From: Roseovarius nubinhibens ISM
GTDB taxonomy: Bacteria; Pseudomonadota; Alphaproteobacteria; Rhodobacterales; Rhodobacteraceae
Assembly: GCF_000152625.1 (NCBI RefSeq)
Contig: NZ_CH724156.1
Span: 2,479,602 to 2,529,601, forward strand
Direction: 5' to 3'
Length of the DNA: 50,000 nt
Below are positions 23,723 to 32,297 of the stretch, in pieces. The position numbers were made by a program, and so were the translations under genes. Under the pieces are notes generated by a model. That model was given only the letters and a program-made list of their open reading frames with translations, made no database searches and was not told the DNA's origin. The first letter of the stretch is position 1, and each line of letters begins with the position of its first letter.

Positions 23723-25585
23723 TCAGTCGTCTTCGAACGGGTCCCATTCCTCGTCGACCTCGGGCAGGGCGTCGGCCTGCACCTCTTGGGCGATGGCGTC
23801 GGGGGTGCGGATGTCGAGGATCTTGGCGCTTGGGAAATTGGCGATAACCGCCTGAACCAGCGCGTGTTTCTTGGCCTCGGCCTCGAGCGCGAGCCGGGCG
23901 GCGTCGCGTTTCTCGGCGATGGTTTCATCGCCGCCCTCGGCGACCACGGTCACTGCCCAGCGGTTGCCGGTCCAGCGTTGCAGGGCGGAGCCGAGTTTCT
24001 GGGCGAGATCGGGGGCGGCGTCTTCGGTGGGGGCGAATTCGATCCGGCCGGGGCGGTAGGCGGCGAGGCGGAGGCAGTTTTCCACCTCGACCAGCAGTTT
24101 CACATCGCGGTTGGCGCGGATGAGTTCGATCACATGCTCAAAGCTCGGGTAGCGGGCGAGGGCCTGATCGGCGGCGAGCGCGGTGGCGGTCTGGGCGCTG
24201 CCGGAGCCGGAGCCCGAGCCCGAGCCAGAACCCGAGGCGGAGGCGGTGGGCGCATAGCCGGATCCGCCTGTCGGCATCGCGTCGGTATCCTGTCGGTAAG
24301 ACGACGGTGCGCCGGAGGGGGCCTGAGCGCTGCCCTGAGCGCCGCCAGAGGGCGCGCCTGCGCCGGGGCCGGGGCCATTGGGGCCTGGGCCGGAATTGGG
24401 GCCGGGGGCCGGGGGCTGGGGCGTCGATTGCAGGCGGCGCAGCAGGTCCTCGGGGCTTGGCAGATCGGCGACATGGGTCAGCCGGATCACCGCCATTTCG
24501 GCGGCCATCATCGTGTTGGGCGCGGCGGCGACCTCTTCGAGCGCCTTGAGCAGCATCTGCCACATCCGGGTCAGCACCCGCATCGGCAGCGCCTCGGCCA
24601 TCTGCTGACCCCGGGCGCGTTCATCGGGGCCGATGGTCGGGTCTTCGGCGGCCTCGGGGGTGATCTTGACCACCGAGACCCAATGGGTGACCTCGGCCAG
24701 ATCGCGCAGCACCGCCAGCGGGTCGGCCCCGTCGGCATATTGCGTGCTGATCTCGGTGAGCGCGCCGGCGGCGTCGCCCTTGAGGATCAGATCGAAGAGA
24801 TCGAGCACCCGCCCCCGGTCGGCGAGGCCGAGCATGGCGCGCACCTGTTCGGCGGTGGTTTCACCCGCCCCGTGCGAGATCGCCTGATCGAGAAGCGAGG
24901 TGGCGTCGCGGGCCGAGCCTTCGGCGGCGCGGGTGATCAGCGCCAGCGCGTCGTCGGAAATCTGGGCCTGTTCGGCATCGGCGATGCGGCGCAGCAGGGC
25001 GATCATCACCTCGGGTTCGATGCGGCGCAGATCGAAGCGCTGACAGCGCGACAGAACGGTGACCGGCACCTTGCGGATTTCGGTGGTGGCGAAGATGAAT
25101 TTCACATGTTCGGGCGGCTCTTCGAGCGTTTTGAGCAGCGCGTTGAAGGCGCTGGTCGAGAGCATGTGAACTTCGTCGATGATGTAGATCTTGTAGCGGG
25201 CCGAGGCGGCGCGATAGGCGACGCTGTCGATGATTTCGCGGATGTCGCCGACCCCGGTGCGCGAGGCGGCGTCCATTTCGAGCACATCGACATGGCGGCC
25301 TTCCATGATGGCGGTGCAATGTTCGCATTGGCCGCAAGGTTCGGTCGTCGGGCCGCCATTGCCGTCGGGGCCGATGCAGTTCATCCCCTTGGCGATGATC
25401 CGCGCGGTGGTGGTTTTGCCGGTGCCGCGGATGCCCGTCATGATGAAGGCCTGCGCGATGCGGTCCGCCTGAAACGCGTTTTTCAGGGTGCGCACCATGG
25501 CGTCCTGGCCGACGAGATCGGCAAAGGTTTCGGGCCGGTATTTCCGGGCGAGGACCTGATAGGCGCCGCTGGCGGTATCCTGCAT
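23723..25585 (-). CDS. dnaX: DNA polymerase III subunit gamma/tau
   Basis: 620 residues. The AAA+ clamp-loader part (about 1-370) has Walker A GIRGTGKTTTARI, a four-cysteine zinc module with GPTTEPCGQCEHC, Walker B region IIDEVHMLS and the sensor-2 region LDQAISHGAGE. After it comes a Pro/Gly/Ala/Ser-rich linker (about 385-470) and a C-terminal tau domain that should contact the polymerase. Odd features: the linker contains repeat copy C, encoding APSSYRQDTDAMPTG, immediately followed by six Ser-Gly pairs from a 6-bp tandem repeat. I see no programmed frameshift signal. Confidence 0.95.
   Translation of the reverse strand: MQDTASGAYQVLARKYRPETFADLVGQDAMVRTLKNAFQADRIAQAFIMTGIRGTGKTTTARIIAKGMNCIGPDGNGGPTTEPCGQCEHCTAIMEGRHVDVLEMDAASRTGVGDIREIIDSVAYRAASARYKIYIIDEVHMLSTSAFNALLKTLEEPPEHVKFIFATTEIRKVPVTVLSRCQRFDLRRIEPEVMIALLRRIADAEQAQISDDALALITRAAEGSARDATSLLDQAISHGAGETTAEQVRAMLGLADRGRVLDLFDLILKGDAAGALTEISTQYADGADPLAVLRDLAEVTHWVSVVKITPEAAEDPTIGPDERARGQQMAEALPMRVLTRMWQMLLKALEEVAAAPNTMMAAEMAVIRLTHVADLPSPEDLLRRLQSTPQPPAPGPNSGPGPNGPGPGAGAPSGGAQGSAQAPSGAPSSYRQDTDAMPTGGSGYAPTASASGSGSGSGSGSGSAQTATALAADQALARYPSFEHVIELIRANRDVKLLVEVENCLRLAAYRPGRIEFAPTEDAAPDLAQKLGSALQRWTGNRWAVTVVAEGGDETIAEKRDAARLALEAEAKKHALVQAVIANFPSAKILDIRTPDAIAQEVQADALPEVDEEWDPFEDD
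24198..24233. repeat. 6-bp tandem repeat coding for Ser-Gly in dnaX linker
   Basis: About six imperfect GAGCCC/GAGCCG-type hexamers; on the minus strand they encode alternating Ser-Gly in the DnaX linker. Such repeats change length easily. The tract lies 34 bases from repeat copy C. Confidence 0.7.
24267..24311 (+). repeat. 11-bp-periodic dispersed repeat, copy C (inside dnaX)
   Basis: Four cores start at 24269, 24280, 24291 and 24302, exactly 11 bp apart; core 3 is of the TGTCGGTA type instead of CGACAGTA. The element is in frame within the dnaX linker, antisense to the gene, and retains the trailing GTGCG seen in copies A and B. Confidence 0.88.
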
Positions 25586-25721
25586 GAAGATGTCCTGACG
25601 GGATTCGTGAATGGATCGCCCCCCAAGTTAAGACCTGCGCGGCGGTTGGTCCATGGGGGTCTCGGTCGGGACGTAGGTCGGGGGGCTGGGCGGGGGGCTG
25701 GCCTGTGATCTGGCGGAGCGG

Positions 25722-26099
25722 TCAGAGCCCCCAGAGCACCGCGCCGGTGGCCAGTGTCGCCACCGTCATCACCGAGGTGATCAGGGTGAAATTCTTGGTC
25801 GGCATCGAACAGGCGTCGTTTTCCGACAGCCGGTCGAGCGTCTTATGCGCTTGCCGTCGCGCCGCCCAGAAGATCACGATGGCGGTGAGCAAAAAGAGCG
25901 TCGCCACGAGTTTCGCGGCCCAGGTCGGATCGAAATCGCCGAACACCGCCTTGAGCGCGATGGCCACACCGACCGAGCCGAGCCCGGTGCCCATCCAGGA
26001 ATTGAACGTGCGCTCATTGGCCATGATGGTGCGGTCCTCGGCCCAGTTGGTGCGCAAGGTGGCCTTGTCCGTGTTGGAGATGTCGTCGTCGCTGGCCAT
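25722..26099 (-). CDS. DUF202 family membrane protein (YidH-like)
   Basis: 125 residues from the ATG at 26099 (MASDDDISNTDKATLRTNWAEDRTIMANERTF); a longer frame upstream has an unlikely Arg/Pro composition. The N-terminal RTNWAEDRTIMANERTFNSWMGTGLGSVGVAIAL segment and three membrane helices fit DUF202/YidH. DUF202 domains also occur as membrane parts of VTC-type and other complexes, but this stand-alone protein has no known function. It is divergent from the metallopeptidase gene. Confidence 0.82.
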   Translation of the reverse strand: MASDDDISNTDKATLRTNWAEDRTIMANERTFNSWMGTGLGSVGVAIALKAVFGDFDPTWAAKLVATLFLLTAIVIFWAARRQAHKTLDRLSENDACSMPTKNFTLITSVMTVATLATGAVLWGL

Positions 26100-26271
26100 G
26101 AACCGATGCCTTGTGAGGTGCCGTAGATAATGGCGCGTTTGCGCTCGGGGTCCAGAGGCGGGGCGCGCAGGGCGGTTTGACCGGGGCGCGGGTTGCCCCA
26201 TCTTTTGGTTGGTGATGGGCCCGCGCGGGCGTATCGTGACGGCGTATCTCTGTCAGACCTTGGGGGGTCAC

Positions 26272-27111
26272 ATGCGTTTGAGAAATATCCGGGGCAGCCG
26301 GAATATCGAGGATCGCCGCCGCAGCGGGGGCGGGGCCGAGGCCGGGATCGGCGGTGTCGGTCTTTTGGTGGTGCTCGCCATCGGCTATTTCGCGGGGATC
26401 GATGTGACGCCGCTCTTGCAGGGGCAGGACCCCTACGCCCAAGGCCAATCGGGGCGCGCGCCGACGGCGGAAGAGGAACGCGCGGCCGAGTTCACCTCGA
26501 AGGTGCTGGCCACCACCGAGGAGGTCTGGGCCGATCTCTTTCGTGAGCAGCTCGGCCAAGAGTATCGCCCGCCGGTTCTGGTGCTCTATTCCGGGGTGAC
26601 GCAGAGCCCCTGTGGCGGGGCCTCGGGGGCGACCGGGCCGTTCTATTGTCCGGCGGATCGCAAGGCCTATCTCGACACCGCGTTTTTCGCCACGCTGGCG
26701 CAGCGGCTCGGGGCGGGGGGCGATTTTGCCGCCGCCTATGTGATCGCCCATGAGGTGGCGCATCATGTGCAAAACGAGCTTGGCATTCTGGGGCAGGTCA
26801 ATGAGGCGCGGCAGGCCAGCGGCGAGGCGCGGGCCAATGCGCTTACCGTGCGGCTCGAATTGCAGGCCGATTGCCTGAGCGGGGTCTGGGCGCAGGCGGT
26901 GGGCGGGCTGCTGGAGCCCGGCGATATCGACGAGGCGCTGAATGCGGCGCGGATGATCGGGGACGATCATTTGCAGCGCAGCGCCGGGCGGGTGCCGCAG
27001 CCCCATACCTTTACCCATGGCACGTCGGAACAGCGCTCGGGCTGGTTCACCAAGGGCTATCGCAGTGGCCGGATGCAGGCTTGCGACACATTCGGGGCCG
27101 ATCGGCTCTGA
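26272..27111 (+). CDS. Neutral zinc metallopeptidase (YpfJ family)
   Basis: 279 residues. The start is set at MRLRNIRGSRNIEDRR. A short basic N-terminus precedes one membrane helix (about 26-46), then a catalytic domain with HEVAHH at 160-165 (HExxH zinc site, catalytic Glu161) and conserved family segments such as CGGASGATGPFYCPADRKAYLDTAFF, LELQADCLSGVWA and HGTSEQRSGWFTKGY. Length and motifs match the YpfJ family of putative neutral zinc peptidases, whose substrates are unknown. The phosphatase gene starts seven bases after its stop, so both probably share a transcript. Confidence 0.9.
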   Translation: MRLRNIRGSRNIEDRRRSGGGAEAGIGGVGLLVVLAIGYFAGIDVTPLLQGQDPYAQGQSGRAPTAEEERAAEFTSKVLATTEEVWADLFREQLGQEYRPPVLVLYSGVTQSPCGGASGATGPFYCPADRKAYLDTAFFATLAQRLGAGGDFAAAYVIAHEVAHHVQNELGILGQVNEARQASGEARANALTVRLELQADCLSGVWAQAVGGLLEPGDIDEALNAARMIGDDHLQRSAGRVPQPHTFTHGTSEQRSGWFTKGYRSGRMQACDTFGADRL

Positions 27112-27118
27112 CCCGGCG

Positions 27119-27604
27119 ATGAGCGTGGTCATCAAGGCGTTGCAGGTGGCGGGCGGGATCGTCGCGATCTGCCCCTGTCCCGGCGGCGACGGCGAGTTCG
27201 ACGCCGACATGGCGCATATCCGCGACTGGAAACCGGCGCTGGTGATCAGCCTGACGCCAAGCGCGGAAATGGCGGCGCTGGGCTGTGCCGATCTGGGTGC
27301 GCGGTTTATCGAACAGGGCGCGCGCTGGCTGCATTTTCCGATCGAGGATTTCGGCGTGCCCGGCGAGATCGACACCAAGACCTGGGGCGAGATCGAGGCG
27401 CGGGCGCTGGCGGCGCTGCGCGGCGGCGGGCGGGTGCTCATCCATTGCCGCGCCGGGCGGGGCCGGTCGGGGATGATCGCGCTGCGGCTGATGATCGCGG
27501 GCGGCGAGCGGCCGGTGGCGGCGCTCAAGCGGTTGCGGGCGGTGCAGCCCGAGGCGGTCGAGACGCCGGGGCAGATGAACTGGGCCACGGGTAAGCACGG
27601 TTAA
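27119..27604 (+). CDS. Protein-tyrosine/dual-specificity phosphatase family protein
   Basis: 161 residues, cytoplasmic. The P-loop HCRAGRGRS (Cys110 nucleophile, Arg116) fits the HCx5R(S/T) signature of cysteine phosphatases, and Asp77 in PIEDFGVP is the likely general acid. The small single-domain layout resembles DSP/KAP-like bacterial phosphatases. Located seven bases behind the metallopeptidase gene. The target, protein or small phosphorylated compound, is not known. Confidence 0.87.
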   Translation: MSVVIKALQVAGGIVAICPCPGGDGEFDADMAHIRDWKPALVISLTPSAEMAALGCADLGARFIEQGARWLHFPIEDFGVPGEIDTKTWGEIEARALAALRGGGRVLIHCRAGRGRSGMIALRLMIAGGERPVAALKRLRAVQPEAVETPGQMNWATGKHG

Positions 27605-27657
27605 CCGCGATTTTACCGGAATCAGCCATCCTGGGAGCCACTGGAATGGAGGCACCC

Positions 27658-27780
27658 ATGCGGATCAACCTGAGAATGTTCAGCCTGCTCTTGCTGCTCT
27701 CGCTGCCGGTGGTGGCGCTGGCCGCCATCTGGGAGGCGGGCCGACCGGAGGTGGCCTATCGCGGCTGGTCCTCTCCGTGA
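27658..27780 (+). CDS. Small hypothetical membrane or secreted peptide
   Basis: A 40-residue frame beginning MRINLRMFSLLLLLSLPVV, with GGAGG (27648-27652) correctly placed five bases before the ATG; an in-frame ATG four codons upstream also has a ribosome site. It has one hydrophobic helix resembling an uncleaved signal, then EAGRPEVAYRGWSSP. I do not recognise it. The good ribosome site and the location between phosphatase and rpiA make it plausible; expression is not shown. Confidence 0.5.
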   Translation: MRINLRMFSLLLLLSLPVVALAAIWEAGRPEVAYRGWSSP

Positions 27781-27861
27781 GCGATGGACCGGCCCCGGCG
27801 CGGCGCGCCGGGCGGCGATAGGGCCGAAGGGGGCCGTTTGTCGCGGCTTTGCCCCCGCCTG

Positions 27862-27890
27862 CCGGGCAGAACCGGGCAGAACCGGGCGAA
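27862..27890. repeat. 10-bp tandem repeat
   Basis: Two identical CCGGGCAGAA units (27862-27871, 27872-27881) are followed by a 9-base partial unit (27882-27890), in the spacer between the small peptide gene and rpiA. Probably a simple slippage repeat. Confidence 0.7.
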
Positions 27891-27909
27891 AGCCCCTCGC
27901 ACGGCGCGG

Positions 27910-27938
27910 ATGTCTCGCCTATAACTCCGGCGAGACAT
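27910..27938. promoter_or_regulatory. 10-bp inverted repeat around TATAAC upstream of rpiA
   Basis: Perfect 10-bp arms (27910-27919 and 27929-27938) flank a 9-base centre that contains TATAAC, a good -10 hexamer. It stands 17 bases before the rpiA ATG and next to its GGGGAG site. No good -35 lies 16-18 bases upstream. It may be an operator over the promoter or a leader hairpin. Confidence 0.55.
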
Positions 27939-27954
27939 TTGGGGAGTCGTCATC

Positions 27955-28743
27955 ATGTCAGGGGAATTGTCGCCCATCGATCAGGCCAAATTCGTCGCCG
28001 CGAAGAAGGCGGTGGAATATGTCGAGGACGGCATGCGCGTCGGGCTCGGCACTGGCAGCACGGCGGCCTGGATGGTGCGATGCCTTGGCGAAATGGTGCG
28101 CGAGGACGGGCTGCGCATCAAGGGCGTGCCGACCTCGACCCGGACCGCCGCGCTGGCGCAGGAGTTGGGCATCGACGTGGTCAGTCTCGACGAGGCCAAA
28201 TGGCTCGACCTGACGATTGACGGGGCGGATGAGTTCGATGGCGAGCTGAACCTGATCAAGGGCGGCGGCGGCGCGCTCTTGCAAGAAAAGATCGTGGCCA
28301 CCGCCAGCGACCAGATGATCGTGATCGCCGATGTCGGCAAGGAGGTCGAAAGCCTCGGGCATTTCCCGCTGCCCATCGAAGTGATCCCCTTTGGCTGGCA
28401 GACGACCCGGGCGCTGGTCGAAGAAATGCTGGTCTCGATGGATGTGCTGGGCCGCGACGTGACGCTGCGGATGAGCGGCGACCGGCCCTATGTGACCGAT
28501 GAGGGCAATCACATTCTCGACCTGCATCTCGGCCGGATCGGCAACCCGCGACAATTGTCGATGGTGCTCAATCAAGTGCCGGGGGTCGTTGAAAACGGGC
28601 TATTCATTGATATCTGTGACATTGTCTGCGTGGGCTATGGCGATGGCCGCGTGGAAGTGCGGGACATCAATGACGGCACGGTGCGCCAGGACCGGCTCGA
28701 TTTCGTGGAAAGCGACAATCTGTTCTCGGACCTGTCGGACTGA
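27955..28743 (+). CDS. rpiA: Ribose-5-phosphate isomerase A
   Basis: 262 residues, somewhat longer than the usual 220-230 because of an N-terminal and a C-terminal extension. Motifs: GLGTGSTA phosphate loop, SLDEAKWLDLTIDGADEFDGELNLIKGGGGALLQEKI with the catalytic Asp/Glu, and DVTLRMSGDRPYVTDEGNHILDLHL. It interconverts ribose-5-phosphate and ribulose-5-phosphate in the pentose phosphate pathway, cytoplasm. It is upstream of gor, which has its own promoter; the pairing fits NADPH-linked metabolism. Confidence 0.96.
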   Translation: MSGELSPIDQAKFVAAKKAVEYVEDGMRVGLGTGSTAAWMVRCLGEMVREDGLRIKGVPTSTRTAALAQELGIDVVSLDEAKWLDLTIDGADEFDGELNLIKGGGGALLQEKIVATASDQMIVIADVGKEVESLGHFPLPIEVIPFGWQTTRALVEEMLVSMDVLGRDVTLRMSGDRPYVTDEGNHILDLHLGRIGNPRQLSMVLNQVPGVVENGLFIDICDIVCVGYGDGRVEVRDINDGTVRQDRLDFVESDNLFSDLSD

Positions 28744-28754
28744 GCCCGCGCCGG

Positions 28755-28783
28755 TTGGCGTGCCTTGGCAAAGCGGCTAGGGT
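28755..28783 (+). promoter_or_regulatory. Candidate promoter of gor
   Basis: TTGGCG (28755-28760) and TAGGGT (28778-28783) are separated by exactly 17 bases, about 57 bases before the gor start. Good match to the sigma-70-type spacing. Confidence 0.5.
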
Positions 28784-28839
28784 CCGGATGAGACAAGCGA
28801 CTGCGCCGGGCCGAGGGGCCGGGCCTTGGGAGGAAGATG

Positions 28840-30195
28840 ATGAGTTTCGACTATGACCTGTTCGTGATCGGGGGCGGTTCGGGCGGTGTGCGCGCGGCGC
28901 GCGTGGCGGCCCAGACCGGGGCCAAGGTCGCGCTGGCCGAAGAAGACCGCTATGGCGGCACCTGCGTCATCCGCGGCTGTGTCCCGAAAAAGCTCATGGT
29001 CTATGCGAGCGAGTTTCCCGGCGCGATCAAACAGGCGGCCGAATATGGCTGGACCGTCCATGCCGGCGGCTTTGATTGGGGCGCGTTCCGCAGCAAGCTT
29101 CATGCCGAGCTGGACCGGCTCGAAGGGGTCTATCGCAAGATCCTCGGCTCGAACGGGGTCGAGACCTATGATGCGCGCGCCACGGTCAAGGATGCCCATA
29201 CGGTACGGCTCTCGACCGGTGAGGAAAAGACCGCCAAGCATATTCTGGTGGCCACCGGCGGGCGGCCCGTCAAACCGGATATGCCCGGCGCCGAACATGG
29301 CATCACCAGCAACGATATTTTCCATCTCGAAGAGCTGCCGAAATCTGTTCTGATCATCGGCGGCGGCTATATTGCCTGCGAATTTGCCGGTATTCTCAAC
29401 GGGATGGGCGTGCAGGTCACGCAGTATTATCGCGGCGCGCAGGTGCTGCGCGGCTTTGACGACGAGGCGCGCGGGCTGGTGGCCGACGAGATGATCCGGG
29501 GCGGCGTCGATCTGCATCTCGGCACCAATATCCTCGAGCTGGAGCCGCGCGATGGCGGCATCTGGACCAAGGCCACCAATGGCAGCGAGAAGATCTTTGA
29601 CAAGGTGCTTTTCGCCACCGGGCGGGCGCCCAATACCGAGGGGCTCGGCCTTGAGGAGCTTGGGGTCGAGCTTGGCCGGGGCGGCGAGGTGAAGGTCGAT
29701 GAGTATAGCCAGACCGCGGTGCCGTCGATCTATGCGATCGGCGATGTGACCGACCGGGTGAACCTCACGCCGGTGGCGATCCGCGAGGGCATGGCCTTTG
29801 TCGAGACCGTGTTCAAGGGTAACCCGACGCCGGTCGATCACGAGCTCATCCCGACCGCGATCTTCACCCAGCCCGAGATGGGCACCGTGGGGCTCAGCGA
29901 GGAAGAGGCGCGTGAGAAAGAAGAGATCGAAGTCTATGCGACCTCGTTCAAACCGATGCGCGAGAGCTTTGCCGGGCAAGAGGAACGCGTGCTCATGAAG
30001 CTCATCGTGAGCCGTGCCAATCGCAAGGTTCTCGGCTGTCACATCGTGGCACCGGGGGCGGGCGAGCTGATCCAGATGGTCGGGATCGCCGTCAAGATGG
30101 GCGCAACCAAGGAAGATTTCGACCGGACCGTGGCGGTGCATCCGACCATGTCCGAGGAACTGGTGACCATGAAGGAACCCGTGCGCCGCGCTTGA
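28840..30195 (+). CDS. gor: Glutathione-disulfide reductase
   Basis: 451 residues, class I pyridine nucleotide-disulfide oxidoreductase. Of two adjacent ATGs the second is better spaced from GGGAGG (28828-28833). FAD-binding GGGSGGVRAARVAA at the start, redox-active Cys42 and Cys47 in GGTCVIRGCVPKK, NADPH fold GGGYIACEFAGIL, and the C-terminal active His in HPTMSEE on the other subunit. It reduces oxidised glutathione using NADPH in the cytoplasm. It stands between rpiA and hflK and has its own candidate promoter. Confidence 0.95.
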   Translation: MSFDYDLFVIGGGSGGVRAARVAAQTGAKVALAEEDRYGGTCVIRGCVPKKLMVYASEFPGAIKQAAEYGWTVHAGGFDWGAFRSKLHAELDRLEGVYRKILGSNGVETYDARATVKDAHTVRLSTGEEKTAKHILVATGGRPVKPDMPGAEHGITSNDIFHLEELPKSVLIIGGGYIACEFAGILNGMGVQVTQYYRGAQVLRGFDDEARGLVADEMIRGGVDLHLGTNILELEPRDGGIWTKATNGSEKIFDKVLFATGRAPNTEGLGLEELGVELGRGGEVKVDEYSQTAVPSIYAIGDVTDRVNLTPVAIREGMAFVETVFKGNPTPVDHELIPTAIFTQPEMGTVGLSEEEAREKEEIEVYATSFKPMRESFAGQEERVLMKLIVSRANRKVLGCHIVAPGAGELIQMVGIAVKMGATKEDFDRTVAVHPTMSEELVTMKEPVRRA

Positions 30196-30277
30196 TTTTC
30201 GCGCGGTCATATACAGGTATGAAGAGCGCCCGGGACAGCGTAGAGCAGGGCGAGTGGATGAAAAAGGAAGGTTTTTG

Positions 30278-31423
30278 ATGGCTGGACATTCTGGCGGCCC
30301 ATGGGGCGGCGGACAATCGGGCGGCGGTGGCAACCGCGGCAACAACGGCGGAGGCGGCGGCAACAATGGCGGCGGCCGCAAGCCCCCTGAAGGTGGCGGG
30401 TTGCCCGAGATCGACGATCTGGTTCGCAAGGGTCAGGATCAGCTGCGCGTCCTCATGGGCGGCAAAGGCGGCGGCAATGGCACGCGCGGCCCCCGGGGCG
30501 GCGCAGGCGGCCCCGGCTTTTCGCGCGGCACCGTGGGCCTCGGTGTTCTGGCGGTGATCGGGCTCTGGGCCTTTTCCAGCTTTTACACGGTCAAACCCGA
30601 AGAGCAGGGCGTCGAGCTCTTCCTTGGGGAATACAGCAACACGACCGGTCCCGGTCTCAACTTTGCGCCCTGGCCCCTGGTCACCGCAGAGGTGATCGCG
30701 GTGACCCGTGAGCAGAGCGAAAACATTGGCGTCGGCCCGCGCGGCAGTGAAGCCAATCTGATGCTCACCGGCGACGAGAATATCGTCGAGATCGATTTCC
30801 AGGTGGTCTGGAACATCAACGACCCGGCGAAATATCTGTTCAACCTGCAGGATCCGCAGGCGACGATCCGCGCGGTGAGCGAAAGCGCCATGCGCGAGAT
30901 CATCGCGCAATCCGAGCTGGCCCCGATCCTCAACCGGGACCGTGAATCGATTGCCGACCGGCTGCAGGATCTGATCCAGCTGACGCTCGACAGCTATGAC
31001 AGCGGTGTGAGCATCATCCGGGTCAACTTTGACAAGGCGGACCCGCCGGAGCAGGTGATCGACGCCTTCCGCGACGTTCAGGCCGCGGCGCAGGAACGTG
31101 ACCGTCTCGAGAAACAGGCCGATGCCTATGCGGCAAAGGTTCTCGCCGAGGCGCGCGGTGAAGCGGCGCAGACGCTCGAGGTGGCCGAGGGCTATCGCGC
31201 CCGTGTGGTCAACGAGGCCGAGGGTGAGGCGAGCCGGTTCTCGGCGGTTCTGGGCGAATATGAGAAGGCCCCGAACGTGACCCGCAAGCGTCTCTATCTC
31301 GAAGCGATGGAAGATGTTCTCGGCGGGATGGACAAGATTATCCTGGACGAAACATCGGAGGGGGGCAGCGGCGTCGTGCCTTATCTGCCCCTGAACGAGC
31401 TGCGTCGCTCGGGAGGTGAATGA
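30278..31423 (+). CDS. hflK: FtsH protease modulator HflK
   Basis: 381 residues from the ATG after AAGGAAGG, giving MAGHSGG. A Gly/Asn-rich N-terminus (about 1-95) precedes one membrane helix (about 91-110, VGLGVLAVIGLWAFSSFYTV) and an SPFH/prohibitin domain (about 110-280) with VSESAMREIIAQSEL. A coiled coil rich in Ala/Glu follows. HflK and HflC form a large periplasmic cage around FtsH and tune its degradation of membrane proteins. The stop is one base before the hflC start, forming hflK-hflC-DUF2065. Confidence 0.95.
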   Translation: MAGHSGGPWGGGQSGGGGNRGNNGGGGGNNGGGRKPPEGGGLPEIDDLVRKGQDQLRVLMGGKGGGNGTRGPRGGAGGPGFSRGTVGLGVLAVIGLWAFSSFYTVKPEEQGVELFLGEYSNTTGPGLNFAPWPLVTAEVIAVTREQSENIGVGPRGSEANLMLTGDENIVEIDFQVVWNINDPAKYLFNLQDPQATIRAVSESAMREIIAQSELAPILNRDRESIADRLQDLIQLTLDSYDSGVSIIRVNFDKADPPEQVIDAFRDVQAAAQERDRLEKQADAYAAKVLAEARGEAAQTLEVAEGYRARVVNEAEGEASRFSAVLGEYEKAPNVTRKRLYLEAMEDVLGGMDKIILDETSEGGSGVVPYLPLNELRRSGGE

Positions 31424-31424
31424 G

Positions 31425-32297
31425 ATGAGCAAGTTGAAGTATCTTTTCCCGATCCTCGTGATCGTCGTCATCGGCGCCCTGTCCTCGATCTTTATCGTGG
31501 ACGAGCGTGAAAAAGTTCTCGTCATGCAGTTTGGCAAGGTGGTCAAGGTCAAGGAAGACCCCGGTCTCGGCTTCAAGATCCCGCTGGTGCAGGAGCTGGT
31601 GCGCTATGACGACCGTATCCTGAGCCGCGATGTCGGGCCTCTCGAGGTGACGCCGCTCGACGATCGTCGTCTGGTGGTCGATGCCTTTGCCCGCTACCGG
31701 ATCCGCGATGTGCAGACCTTCCGTCAGGCGGTCGGTGCCGGGGGCATTCCGCTCGCCGAGCAGCGGCTTGATTCCATTCTGCGCGCCAAGACGCGGGAAA
31801 TCCTCGGGTCGGTCAGCTCGAACGATATCCTGAGCACGGACCGGGCGGCGCTCATGCTGCGGATCCGCAACGTCGCCATTCGGGACGCGCAGGCGCTCGG
31901 GGTCGAGATCATCGACGTACGGCTCAAGCGGACCGACCTGCCGCGCGAGAACCTCGAAGCCACCTTTGCCCGGATGCGGGCCGAGCGCGAACGCGAAGCC
32001 GCAGACGAGGTGGCGCGCGGTAACGAGGCGGCGCAGCGGGTGCGCGCCCAGGCCGACCGGACCCAGGTCGAGATCGTGTCGGACGCCAAGCGTCAGGCCG
32101 AGATCATCCAGGGTGAGGCCGATGCCAAGCGCAACGCCATCTTTGCCGAGGCCTTTGGCGCGGATGAGGAATTCTTTGAATTCTACCGTTCGCTCAATGC
32201 CTATCGCGAGGCGCTCAAGGGCGAGAACTCGACCATGGTTCTGTCACCGGACAGCGAGTTCTTTAACTACTTCAAGAGCGACAGCCCCCGGCAATGA
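31425..32297 (+). CDS. hflC: Protease modulator HflC
   Basis: 290 residues beginning MSKLKYLFPILVIVVIGALSS with an N-terminal membrane anchor, an SPFH domain (VDEREKVLVMQFGKVVKVKEDPGL at the start) and a C-terminal alanine/glutamate-rich coiled coil (EREREAADEVARGNEAAQRVRAQADRTQVEI). It acts with HflK on FtsH at the periplasmic face of the inner membrane. One base after hflK; its stop overlaps the DUF2065 start (ATGA). Confidence 0.95.
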   Translation: MSKLKYLFPILVIVVIGALSSIFIVDEREKVLVMQFGKVVKVKEDPGLGFKIPLVQELVRYDDRILSRDVGPLEVTPLDDRRLVVDAFARYRIRDVQTFRQAVGAGGIPLAEQRLDSILRAKTREILGSVSSNDILSTDRAALMLRIRNVAIRDAQALGVEIIDVRLKRTDLPRENLEATFARMRAEREREAADEVARGNEAAQRVRAQADRTQVEIVSDAKRQAEIIQGEADAKRNAIFAEAFGADEEFFEFYRSLNAYREALKGENSTMVLSPDSEFFNYFKSDSPRQ

